From: Pampus argenteus
Taxonomy: Eukaryota > Chordata > Actinopteri > Scombriformes > Stromateidae
Direction: 5' to 3'
Length of the DNA: 64,000 nt
Assembly: GCA_036937835.1 (NCBI GenBank)
Contig: CM072866.1
Location: 14,577,001-14,641,000, forward strand
Positions 36,821 to 50,664 of this stretch are shown piece after piece; positions within the stretch are counted from its first letter, which is position 1, and each line of letters opens with the position of its first letter. The notes beneath the pieces were generated by a model, which did no database searches, was not told the origin of the DNA, and was given only the letters and a program-made list of their open reading frames with translations. The translations under genes were made by a program, and so were the position numbers.

Positions 36821-39800
36821 GTAAGATATAACACACAGTACACAAATAAACATACATATTCAATTTGTGACAAAAAAACAAACCAAAACAGACACTGTAA
36901 TATGTCCAACTGAACCATGACCGTGTGAAAGTGAGCCAGCATGTACTATACTGAAACTTAACTGAAACTGAAACAAGAAATATATATGGCCACTACTACA
37001 AATTTAAATAATGACTGTACAGCTTTGACCCCTCATCCACCCCCATATATCCATCAAGCACTTTCTAATACATGGAGAAAAACACACACACACACACACG
37101 GCCCTGGTAGGTTGTCTGGTTTCCTCTTTTCCTCTGTGACGGTGGGCTTTGAAGACTCAGAGCCCACTTGGACTTAATCCTATTAATGGCTGCTGTCAGT
37201 CACACTGTTGAGAGAAAAAAACTGCCGCACACGTGCAGACATGCACAAACACGCTCAAGGCTGCACTTGTTCACATGCCTGCTGACTTGCATGCATCTAG
37301 ATGATATACTTTAAATGCTTAAATACTGTGCATCCACATGGACACATATCCTCCTTACAAGCACACACACACGTTAAAAACACGAAATCATACACAGGCA
37401 ATGCTCACAGACAGCTGCTTAGACACACAAACACCAAGGGCTTTGCTTTACTACCAAGAGATGAGTTTCAGTCAAAGGTATTTGCATCAATGTCTAAAGA
37501 ATAAGTCGGCAAATCATGCAGTTTATACTTAGCAAGACAGTTTAGCTTGAAGCGTTCCATCTTCCCCACTGAGCTGTGTCTTGTCATTATTTCAGAGTTA
37601 TATGTAGACAGGTAAGATTATTTTTTGGTATATTTCTGGTATAATCAATGTTAAACCTGGTAGAGTACACTTGTTGATGATGGTGGAGCTGGAAAAATGT
37701 GAATCACTGAAGAGGACCTCAAAAACTGTGGTAAATGTGTAGACATTTCACACACAAAGTGATTATATGCCTTTAAAAATACAAAAAACAAAAGGCCAAA
37801 ACCATTAATGTATTAGTAAACATAAAAGTGTGTCACAAACATATAGTTTCATTACAACAAAAAGCAGTAAAAGTAAATTGTGCAGTTCTTGGCGACTACA
37901 GTTGTTGATTCATACAAATTAAGTATTTTTGGCACTAGATACTAGCAAAAGGATTGATTTATAGTAATATAAACCTCAAGGTCAATGATCATTGTAATAA
38001 AGGAATGTGTGATTTAGTGCGTTTCTTTCATGTGCTTTTACTTTTTGAAAAATAAGAGGAAAAGCATCTACATACTCCAATCTATGCAATATTCATTTAT
38101 TGGTCTTCAGCTCAAACATTTCTAACAAGCCTTTACTTGGTAAACACTAATCTCTTTATATTGAGCATAACGGCCTTATCTTTTAAAATATATTTTGCAC
38201 TTGTGTTGCTTTTGCTCTCGGAAGACACCACATCTCTGACACTAGAATTGGCCAAAAGCTTTGGCAGTTTAAGTGAGAGATCACCTTTTAAATCTCTCTC
38301 CTCTTCTCTCTCACCCTCTCCTTCTCCTCCTTTCCATCCATCCAGCTCTTTCGCCACTCTCTTGTTCTTGGCCCAAATGTAAAAATCGATATCCTTTTGT
38401 TTCAGCCCCCTGAGGCAATGAGAGTGTCTGAATAAGATTGTCTGTACTTTCTGTTGTTGCCAAGTTTCTGTCACCACTTACACAACTAATGACAGACACA
38501 TTAACATGCACTTGCAGGCTCACACATTATTGCATGTGTGCAAAATGGAGAGCTAAATATCGGAACGTGATGTATGTACATATATATATATATATATATA
38601 TATTCTCCAAACAAACGTGTGCAGTCACACCACCTCTTGAAATAGTCACATACGTGACTATGTGACTACTTCAAGAGGAGTGACAGAAACATGTGTGGAG
38701 TGAGTCTTTTGGAGGCAGGTTAAACACACACCACAATTTTATAAGGCCGCTGATAAAAATACTGTAGATGAATTCAAAGGTGACAAACCAGACAGGACAC
38801 TATGTGTCAGAGCATTTACTGCTGCTTATAAAGAGAGAGGCTTTTAATTGGAATACAGATAGACCCCTTATATGAATTGTGTGTGCGTGCGTATGTGTGT
38901 GTTTGTGTCATAATGCTCTCTTTATGCTCAGCAGGGACCCTGTAAGGCAACACTGTAAGACATCTGATCCAAAGCCAGTCTAGACAGCTGCCTTACAATA
39001 CTGTGTATTGATTCCCACATGCTTCATTTAACCTTCTCTCCAAAATTTACATTCATGCTCAAGAAGGCAGACATAATACAGCCATTAAAAAAATAATAAA
39101 CTAACACTCATATTAGCGCAATAATGACCCATTGCCCTCATCTTTCCCCTCTTACATCTGCAAAGAAATGCACACAGTCCCTCAAATCCTCAGCTCCGAG
39201 ACACACGCACTGTCTGAATGTGTGCTTGTCATCCAGTCATAGCCTGCAATGATATATATACATGTGTGCATGTGTGTGTTCATTAGAGAAGACATTTCCA
39301 GTAAATGTCACTTATATATCAGTCTTATCTCTGAACTAGGGCCTGCTATTGTCAATGTAGTGCCCTCAAGTACTAAAAAGATATTGGCTACACTGGCAAT
39401 GAATTCTTGCCTTTACATGCCATAACTCAAAGCATTTGTATGCATGTGTGTGTGCCTGTGTGTGATGTGGTGAAGGGCAGTATTAAGTAGAGCTCGGGCA
39501 GAGTGTCATTGAGCTCATTCAGATTCTTTGCTGCGTTCGTGTAACCATGACGCTCCTCCAACCAATGAGAGAACCAAGGGAGGGAGGACAGGGTTGCTAT
39601 GGTTACCGTGACAGGGAGAGCAAAGAAGGTGGTGCTCTACCTTGCTTTTCAGGGATGTTATAGGTTTGTGCTTGAAGTGCAGGTAGTCATCTGTTCTCTG
39701 CGTATGTTTAGACATGCACGTGTATAAAATATACTGTGTGCATGTACATAGTATGACTGGATTTATAGCCGTAGACTACATACATTAGTTTTGCACAAAT

Positions 39801-42800
39801 GTAATATTTTATTTGTTTACTTGACTGGGACCAAGCACATAAAGTATATTGCACCAGATATAGCAAGAATTCTCAAATATGGTCCATGCACTAGTGCAAC
39901 CAGGTGACAATACAATTTGAAGTTGTGTAAAATTCCACAATCAATTCTAAATGATAAATAAGGCTAGGTGATATAGATACAACTGAACAACACAAGTGAA
40001 CACCTCAGTAGCCTATTTATCAAGGGATGATCACTGATGCTCCCAGGGATTGTTGCAGTTAGAGAGAATAACAACATCCAAGTTACACCACAACAACCAA
40101 AATCCCTTGGAACATCCAGCCCCACACATCACAGCATCCGACTATAGTCACAAGACAATCAAAAAACAATCTAATGTGACAAGACAGCATATGAGTAAAG
40201 GATATACAGAAAGGTCATGTAAAGGAGTAGAAATGTGTGTAACATATTATTTCATATTCAATTATATATATATTAACATATAAGTATTAAAATAGATATA
40301 AGTACCACATATACAGCAAAAACCAATGAAACTACTATAGTTGATGTTTGACCATGAAACTATAAGTGTGATGGCAGCACATGACTTAGTGAGACTAGAG
40401 TGCATGGCCCATCAAATTCCATGCCTCTCTCTCAGGTTTTCATCTGCGATGCAGAAGCTGTTTACCTCTATGAACACTCCCCGGTCACAGACATATGTAG
40501 ACAGACTAACAAATGGAAATTTGATTGCTGTTTGGTCTCCTTGCAGATGTTTCATCATCCGAGAGGCTTCATCAGATATGTTCATTAAACAAGCAAGCAA
40601 GTAAAGCAACAGCAAGAAAAAAAAAAAAAAGATCCGGTGCAGATCAGCTTTAATTTCAATGGAATTAATGACGTTTCCTATTTCAGTATAGAAAGAGTGG
40701 ATATATACATCGGGTTTGCAACCTCTGAGAATAATTGGGCATTACCATCTTTGAATAATCTCCACAACAGTAAATGTCTGTTGAAATTATCAGGGAATTT
40801 CACTCTATCTAGACTGATGTATAAAACAGCTAACCTCAAAACAGTAATTACGGCTTACTGGCGACAGTGAACATGCCCTTATGAAAACTTTTCTGCATGG
40901 CTATTGTTTTCATATAGTGTGAATAATTAGTCCATATGACAAGAGTACAGATGCATTTGAACAATCTGGGCCTCCACTGTACACATTTTAAAGATAGCCC
41001 CCCATAAAGTCTGGTAGAAACATTTATCATTATATCAAACATCTTCATACCAATGTTTGGGTTTGTGTGTCCAGCCTCCAGCCGAGCCCCTATCCCCATG
41101 GCAGTGGTGCGCAGGGAGCTGGCCTGTGAGTCCTATCCCATCGAGCTTCGCTGCCCAGGCACAGATGTCATCATGATCGAGAGTGCCAACTTTGGCCGCA
41201 CCGATGACAAGATCTGCGACTCGGACCCTGCACAGATGGAGAACACTAGATGCTACTTGCCTGATGCGTATAAAATCATGTCACTCAGGTCAGTATATGC
41301 GAGTGAATGTGTGATGTGTGAAGTACAACAGCATGTCGAATGTGAAACCTAGAGCTGCCATGTGTCTGTAAAGCGATGCTCAGTGTGTAGAAAGTCTACC
41401 TCAAGTCTCACATTTTCTAACTGTTCACCAAAGCTAGACAACCACACAGAACATAATTAATTCTGAGTGTTACTTTGTTAATTACATTCGTCCCATGGTA
41501 GGCTTTGGTGTAAAATGTGCAAGGCTGACTCATGGCACAGAGAGCTTTAGCCAAAACAGGAGCACTTAAAATTACTTGACTTATTTGTACACATGAGGAG
41601 ACAGTTGTCTCTCAGTCTCAGAAAATCCTAGCTATGCTAGATGTGCAGTGTCAACTGCTCATTTAGTATTCATCCTCATAAAAGCATCGGTGTCAAATTC
41701 TACACTACTCACATGTTAACCCACTTACACAAAGTTGACAGAGAACAACAACACAAAAACAACGCACCTGTCACTGTCACCCTTGCTGTAAAACGGGAGA
41801 AAGGTGTAAATGTTTAGAAATCAGTAAGCGAGGCCCTCCCCATACAGCTCTGGTATTCTCAGATCCTGTACATGCAATAAAACCTTATCAAACAATGGAA
41901 ATGACTTCCTCTATAGCTGGCTAGTGTGATTGCTTCCTTTCCTGACAACGGTGTTTGTAGCACAACAGAAGTGCTCTGTAGTACATTAGTAGTTTCTAAA
42001 TTAACATAAACTTGTATTCAAGGGTGATAATACATACTTATTTCTTTTCTTAAATAGTATAACAATTCTTAATATGTTCATTTTTCTTGTAACTTAAATG
42101 AAAAATAAACATGTTATTAGTTATGTATATTTTTTACTATAAGCAGGTATACAGGTGAGAACTAACACCTGAAAACCTGAAATAAATAATACCAGAACAA
42201 TAACGGCATTGAGGGAAACGCAATGCTCGTTGTTATGAGGATGTCTGGATATAAATAATTAAATACTGTTACCGTTAGTAACTTTATTTTCAGATCACAT
42301 TACAACCCCTTCTTGCTGTTTCGTTATTTTCTTTCTTATCATTTTTTTCTTTCTTCCGCAATATGTCATTTTTGTCTCTCCATCAGACCACCTGTCTCTG
42401 TCATGTGGAGGTGCTCTGATTGTGATTACTTTGGCCTGGCTCAGTCTCCCCACTCACTCTTGACAGCTACAGCTTGTGTGGCCACTCTCTCTACAGCCTT
42501 TGCCATCCATAATTTATACACACACAGACACACAACATGTGACACACACAGCATACACTGCCCAGGGGCTACACTATACTTTAAGCTCCAATTAGCAGAG
42601 CCAAAAACTTAATCTTGAGGGATCCTCTGTGGAGGTGACTCAGACCGGAAACAGATTATCACATTTTTTCGTATATAGTTTGTGTGTGCGTGCATTGCAC
42701 GGTGCAAGTGAGCCTTTGGGTTTGTCTGTGCACACTTATTGTACGTGCACAGATTCAAACGAACCTCAGATATCCTCATGCGCACAATGTGTTTTAAAAG

Positions 42801-43078
42801 CACCAGTGTTACACACAAATGCACACAGTGAAGTGTGTGTGTGTGTGAGAGAGAGAGTGTGTGGGTGCATTTAGCCCTTTCCCATACCCACACGCCCTTC
42901 TTCTTCAGTCTGTTTCAGCCTGTCTAGTTTCCACTCTCTCATTCCCTCTATGTCTGTATCATCTCTGACTTTCAAGCCTAGCTCAATTGGCTGATAAAAT
43001 CAGAGCATGTTCCGCCTGCCCAGTGCTTCCTCAGTATCACATTCTCTCTTTGTTTTCCTCTCTACCACTCTCCAAGGC

Positions 43079-43123
<45 letters not shown>

Positions 43124-44832
43124 TGTGCGTTGGCATATGTATGTGTGTGTGTGTGCGCGCATGCACCCACGCCCGTGCCCGTGCCCATACCACATAATTG
43201 GTCTTGATATCAAAGCCTCATATCTCTAGAGGGTCTCACAAGGCTTCTCAGGCAACCTAGAGAGGACCTGATATCGCAGCATTTCCCAGATTATCTCTCC
43301 ATTGGGATACACTGGGTTGAAGGGGAAATGAAGCCGTGGCCATGAAAGTTACGCTTAATCTGTTTTAGCGATATACTGGCCTCAGTTCAATGACTCAACT
43401 CTTATTTTATCAAGTTTTAAGGTGAAGCATATCTCTTTCAAAACTGCTATCGAGCATTCTTCGTTTTAAGGACAGTTGCAGCTCATTTCAGTCAAGTCTT
43501 AACTTTTATCATTTGATTTTGAAGACGTTTACTCGGATCACAGGTCTCCTCCACTTGTGTTTTCATAAAAATCAATTCCACTTTATCTTTTCAAAGCAGC
43601 CATGTTGGTTACAGCTTAGTGTGGTTGGGTTGGGTGTACATTAAAGTGATATCACGTCAACAGAAGCATATGAGGTGCACCTAGCCAAAATGGTGGAATG
43701 CCTATACGAGTTATAGTGATCTATTGACATAATAGTGACTTGATGGCTTCTACAGAGATGCTTCACAATGCACTACTTGTCCCTTACTGATACTTGAGTG
43801 CTTCATGGACCGAGCATCTTTCAGCGCAGCGTCTCTCTTTCACTCTCGATCTCACACACGTGCATTCAGACAATTGCTACCTCTGCCACACCTACCATGT
43901 TATAAAATTACTTCTGTGACTTTAAACGGACTGACACCTCTACACCGCTTCTCCTGCCTTGTCACCTTGTTTGCCCTTCTCTCTTCTTTCCATCCCTTCT
44001 CTTCTCTCTATTGTTTTCCCATTTTCTCGATGTCCCTCAACACAAATGGAAATCATTTTGACAAGAACGACAAGGGTAGGGAGTTGTTCCCCCTTCTCTC
44101 CCGTTCCCCTTTCTTTTTCTTGCTTTTGGAAGTGTTAAATAACAACATGCCTCATTTATTATTCTCCTATCTGTCACTCTCTTGATATCTCAATTTGTCA
44201 CTCCATTTCCAGTTTTTTCTTTTCTCTTCTCATTCCTCAAATTGCGTCTCAATTGTACTTCTCACCCTCACTGTCACCTTTTCTTTTCTCCCTCACCATC
44301 TGTTTTAGTTTTCATCGCGCACTTTCCTACTTTTCTATTCACTTTTTTTTCTTTCCACAGCTCAGGGGTGGAGGTGGGGTTGAGGCTGAAGTGCGGGGGC
44401 TTATGAGGTGCAGCTTTTTGCCTGTGTTTTCATTTAGCCCTATCTTGACCAAATGTGCTGAAGAGAGAGACATGCCTAGTCCCTGAGCTAAACCCCAAAC
44501 TGAAGTAGCCCCGGGGAACCTAGGTGCACTATCGTTGTAAACGCACAAATGTGCACCAGCTCCATGTGCACACACACCAATGAATACACATGCATGCATG
44601 AACATGCTTGCTTGCTCATGCATGCATGCTCACACACTCTTGCCCACACACAAACACACATTCAGAGGGCGATATAGAGAGTTTCTCATCAGTCCCCCGG
44701 CTTGGTCAACTTCTTCTGGCAGCCTGTCTGTTCAGAACTGAGTCTCAGCCTTCAAAGCACCACCCTAGTGTTCCAGTATGTGAATGGGTTTCTGTGTGCA
44801 CATGTGTGAATGTGTACATCTATAGTTGTATG

Positions 44833-44889
<57 letters not shown>

Positions 44890-46119
44890 GCAAGCGTGCA
44901 CCCGAATGTTTGAACCATTCACACAGGAGACTGTAAAGAAACCTCTGAAGTTCTTTTCCTTTGACTCTCTGAATTATAGAAAAGCACTTGAATCATAGAC
45001 TGCAATCTAGTGTGAGCCGTGTACTGCAGTCCAGGACTGTGTAACCAGTGAACAATGTTGTACAGTCTGGCACTTTTTTTCCAGGCATACCTGCACTTCA
45101 TCTGTCTTCCACACTTGATTCTAATCCATTTCTGTAAATACAGAAGGAGAAGAGAGACAGAACTGATAAAGACAGAGACACAGATAAATAAATGGTCTAA
45201 ACCTTACATAATCCGTACATTTCTGATCATCATTCCAGTCCAATGAGCACAAAAACAAAATAATCTGGTGTGCGTGTGTGCGTGTGATGTCTTGGAAAGG
45301 TAGTAGGATATTAATATTATATCTATCTCTTTTTTCTTTTTCTTCCTCTATTTGATCACTCTTCTTCTCTTCTCTCTCCATTAACTATCTTGCTTCCCAT
45401 TAAATGAGGTCATATCTGGAAATGTCCTACTTAATGTGTGTGTGTCTGTGTGTGCGCGTGTTTGTGTCTGTGTGTGTGTGTGTGTATGCTGCCACCCTCA
45501 AATAGTCACTACGGTTACAGAAGATGCCCTGCAGCACCCTGGGGGCCCAACTGTCACCCTTGCTCAGTGCAGTAATTAGGGCCCACACACATACATGCAT
45601 ATGTACACACATGCAGACACACCGATACGGTAGATGCATCTACTGTATAGATAAAGAACACTAAATCAGACATGCACATTATGAATGACAGATTCTGGCA
45701 CACAGGCATCCCTGAAACACATACACACATACAGAACTGTTCCTTCACATATGTGACAGCAATGAAAACAAAAGTCCCTTTGTAATATCATCCTCACATG
45801 ATATTACTGACCCCCACACCCCGACCCCCCATAGCTGCATCCTCCATCCTCCCACATTTATATATATATATATATATATATAAATTTATGAATTTCTTTT
45901 TTTTTCACTCTGAGTGACAACCGTGCGGTTCTCCTAAAACCCCTGTATTTCCACGTCAACGTCTTCACTGTCTGACCCTCTCCTCATGTCACCACAGCTC
46001 TGCTAACCTTAGTTATCATGCTTCACCAAGCACCTAAGCTACATGACTGCCTGAGAATGGTTTGAGAAAGGTCTAGACGCTACACACACTCTCTGTCTCT
46101 CTCTCTTTCTCTCTCTCTG

Positions 46120-46198
<79 letters not shown>

Positions 46199-47708
46199 GT
46201 CTTTCTCTTTCCTCCACATACACAGCCTGACACATCCAGAGTGAGTCAGTACCTCAGACATGCTGGCATGTAGACAGTGACTGACTTTCTGACTGACTTG
46301 ATACTTTGACATTGGCATGTGGGCACAGCCCTTCTCCCCCAGCACATGCACATACATGCATATGCACAACATGCATTTTTGGTGCACCGGGTTGACTAAA
46401 TCCCACAAGACATTTTCTTGGTGTGGCATGGCTCCGTCGTCTTGATGGCATTGGTGTCTTACACGCTCCTTTGCATTTCATCAACCTAGAGAGACAACCC
46501 AGCTGTCTGAAACACTACTTATATTTTAGCTTTTAGGAGGATTTGAAGTTTGTGCAAGCAGGTGGTCTTGGATTAAACTGTGGAGAAAGAGGTGTTGTAT
46601 AGAGAAGTGCACACAGGCACACACAGATGTAAGGTTGAGAGAAACGCAGGGATGTCAGCAGAGGAATGTTGCTAGGTGGAATGAGGAGGAAGACTCCCTG
46701 AGTGTGTCCTGGAATCGGACGACGTGGAAGTTGCCATGGTTACCAGTGGAAGAAGAGAAAGGAGGAGAGGAGAGATGGCGGCGCTCAAAAACTGTACTTG
46801 GCTGTCAGCCTACTTAACAAGATAGAGGCTATAATGTGTTTGTGTGTGCATTATCTGTGAGCCTCTATTTATGAATAGACATATGGTATTATTAATCATT
46901 TTTGTTACAATACAGTTCATTATCTCAAAAGGATATTTTCTGCAAAGGAAAATAAATGCTCAAATATGAGTTAACTATCACCACAAAATTGATTTTAAAT
47001 CATATATCCAGTTAGAGTTACTCATTTCATTTTCACCTGGCATTAAAAAAAAGCATCTCCAGTAACCATATTGAAATCAGATTGCTCTTCCCTGACACTT
47101 TCGCTATTCCTTACTTGTTGTGTTAATATTATAGGTATTATGCAGGTTGCAGAAATGCATGTTTTCCTTGCAACTGGCACACAGCTGGTCCTATATGCAG
47201 AAAGTTAGCTTGCAACTGCATGGCTCAAAAATGTTTTTCTTTCTGTGTTTGTCAATTCAAGCGTCTGCTTTCACTGACTTACCTGCAATTTGTTGGATTG
47301 GAGTCAGAATCAAAATTCTATTTACTGTTCTCTTGACTTGAGAGGTTTCAAATCATCTTTCCATCAGTCATTCTCCATCATCACTGACATCTGTCGGGAT
47401 CCAATTCATATGCCCAAAGTGCATGAGAATATACAGGGAGACATACTACATACAGGGCATACAACATATAAAGTATTCATGGTATACACAGTATATATTG
47501 CATATATATGTTGTATTTCAGAAATTACATTTGACATACTGAGAAAGAATAGGTGAAAAATTGGAGAAAGTGACATCCTCCAGCCAAATATTAATAATGT
47601 AACACATTTCAAAGCTTTTTCCCAGTAGGGAAAACAACATTATTTTACCTGTGGCTTGTCTGACAGGCTGTTCGAGAGCTGACAGAAATACATTCAGGGA
47701 CCACACAG

Positions 47709-47799
<91 letters not shown>

Positions 47800-50609
47800 A
47801 GAAACAGAAAGATCTGTCATTTTTTTTATAAGTGTGGTGTGGTTGGTGCTGGCACAGGATGTGATAAGTCTGCATCACCATGATAGACATATACACACAA
47901 ACACACACCTTCTTTTGCTCTATTTCTCCTAACTCTGTCAATCATGATAGCTGCATCAATGTTCAATTACTTACAACACGCCAGTTCCTCTGCAACCATC
48001 GACTGTTCCCGCTTTTATTACTCCAGTTTGACATCCATTCTCATCACTCCATTTGTTCATCTCAAAACATCCCTACTATATATGTGTGTGTAACTACATC
48101 AGGGAGCTAATAAAGCAGAAATGACGCTAGTAGCAGTGGAATCTAATATGTGGTGTGTATGTATGTGAGATAGAGAGTGTATGGCCAGTCTAACAGCTTA
48201 TGTCCTGAAGCGAGATACAGTAACTATCCTCTGTCAAATGGGTTTCCTGAACTCCCACAGGGACCACAGAGCACTGTTAAATCATCTCTCTCCTTTCCTT
48301 TTGTAACTGTTACAAACTGTCTTTTATTGTATGTTTTCCAACTTCTCTACCCTCTCTGCTTAATTTTACCCCTTTTTTTTTTTTGAAATTGTGAATCATT
48401 TTTACCTTGAGAAATGTTTTAGGCTTCATGAAAGAAACAATTTTCAAGACAGTATTCATTGTAGTTTATGGGTAATTTGGACTACAGATATAGTGTACCT
48501 TGTAGCATTATTATCTAGCAATAACTCTCTCTTTGGTTCAACTTTTGTTGAACCAAATCCTGGTTATAAGTATCATTCGTTCCCTGTGGAACTGCAGCAA
48601 AATTAAATAACAATAAACAGTGGAGTAAACATATGGAATTTATGTTATCTAATCTCTAATGGTCACTGCATTTAGACAGGACAAAGGATGAACAAAAATA
48701 TTATTTATAAATATATGATTAAATAAAAGGCAAACATAGTTACAAAGCAAATACATTTATGTGATATGTAGCTGAATACTATTATAATACAGTCTGACGT
48801 CAACTCCTTTCACCTTTCTTTGTTTTGTTGTTTCAAATAATTCCAGTCAATGTTGAGCTATCCCAAACATCACCTTCATAGATAGTCTTATTATTGCTTT
48901 ATGAATGAGTCATTCTGTCAAAAGCAGAAAATGTTTTACCTCACAGTGTGGGTGAACAAGCCGAGAAAAATATGATGGTGACATTATGCGCACCATGAGT
49001 CCATATTGCATGTTCCAACCATTGCACAAGCCTCTGAGGGAGCTCTACCAAGAGATTTCTCAGTATTCTGAACTATCAATGTCCTTCTGCTGTGAAAAGA
49101 GAAGCCAATGCTCGGTAATGCACTTATAAAATATGTTGCAAGACAGTTTATTTCAGGAATAGAAAGTTTTGTTCTTGAATAGTGTTAAAATTAATTTTTT
49201 TGAAAAAGAATATATATGAACACACTAGATTTTAGCCAGTATATATTCATTATCAATTACAGTAGTTGCAGAAAAAACTACAGTTGCAGAGAAGAGCGTA
49301 CAAGCACGGCAGCATGGGCACCTGCATTACATCAATTATAAAACGCTTTCTTCTGAAAAAAAGTTCCTTCAGCGTTCTAGTTATAAACTCCACTGTCTAA
49401 AAACGTCCTTTCTGCTGTGCTGTTACTACAGACATGCCTGAACTGGATGGGAATTTGTTTGTTAAAGCCAATATTAGATTATTTTTATTTATTTTTTTTT
49501 AACTACCATCTTTACTCAAACATATAATCAATCCACACAACAAACTGTTCTGGATTTTTATGTATTAAAAAGTAAGTAAATGTCAAAGGGATTTTGAATG
49601 AGGGTTTTTTACTTGTGGAACAGAAGTTCGTCACATGCTGTTTAATGTTTGTGTGTGTAGAATGTTCTGAGTATTGTTTAAGGTGCATTTATTCACTGCA
49701 TTTCATTTGAGCATCCAGATTCTCAGTCTTAAATTTATATGCACTATATATTTTTATAGAATTTTTTTAGTCTGTTAGTCAGTTAAAAAAATGTTACATA
49801 AGGTGAAGCAGTGCAATAGATGTAATGTATATAGGAATGTCTAGCTGAAGCTAATTCGTCCCTGTTTAGGTTTTTAAATTCGGGTCTAAACTGCTGAAAA
49901 AAATCTGTGTTTAAAATTGAATCAGGATAAAAACAACAGGATAGAGTGCCCTTAATAATTCTTACAAGGGAAGGTAAACTAATGTCTGTTGTATGTACTC
50001 ACAATGCAATGCGTCACATGCAATACAATGTCAAACTATTGAGTGTCTTATTATTCAAAGAGCACTGAATAAGGAATTAAATGTGCTTGTTTACAATATT
50101 CACACACATTCCAGACAGTTTGAATGTGTTAAGCATGTTCACACAGTGTTGTGCAATGGTTTGACTATATATTGTTGATTTCTGAGGACTGTGCCAAGGC
50201 TTTGTGCGTCACTCGCTCTCAGACACCTCTTTCAACTCATGAGGATTAGTTCCCTGCTCTCACTTGCTCTGTAATTATATAGTTCTTCAGCACATCTGCA
50301 CCCGAGCACATACACACATGCAGGCAGATGCAGACACACGTGCTCACAAATATTTATTCATTCAGTTTTAAATCTGTTCACAGACACACGCATGTGCTCA
50401 CACATATGTGTACACACCGCATACACGCTCCATCAGCCAGCCTCATCAAATCATCAGTCAGTTATGTTTATCTGAGAAATAGAGACGGCATTGGAGTGAA
50501 AGAAGGTCTGCCAAACAAAGTGAAAAACATCAGAGACAATAACAACAGCAGCACCCACTGCAGCATCACAGCTTTCTCTTTCTCTGCCTGCCACTGCTTG
50601 GCTTTGTTA

Positions 50610-50664
<55 letters not shown>

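Larger units (their letters stand above)
36821..41074 (+). other. adgrl3: adgrl3 intron between signal-peptide and lectin exons
   Basis: About 4.3 kb of AT-rich sequence with short CA runs (37081-37100), a (TA)n run at 38580-38602 and a palindrome at 38633-38678. At 40541-40585, ATCATCCGAGAGGCTTCATC resembles a common fish repeat end. Nothing else is recognised. Confidence 0.6.

Noticed and set aside
43805..44486. Overlapping plus-strand open frames of 74-126 codons
   Set aside because: They come from CT-rich intronic sequence (Ser/Leu/Phe bias) and have no homologous motif.
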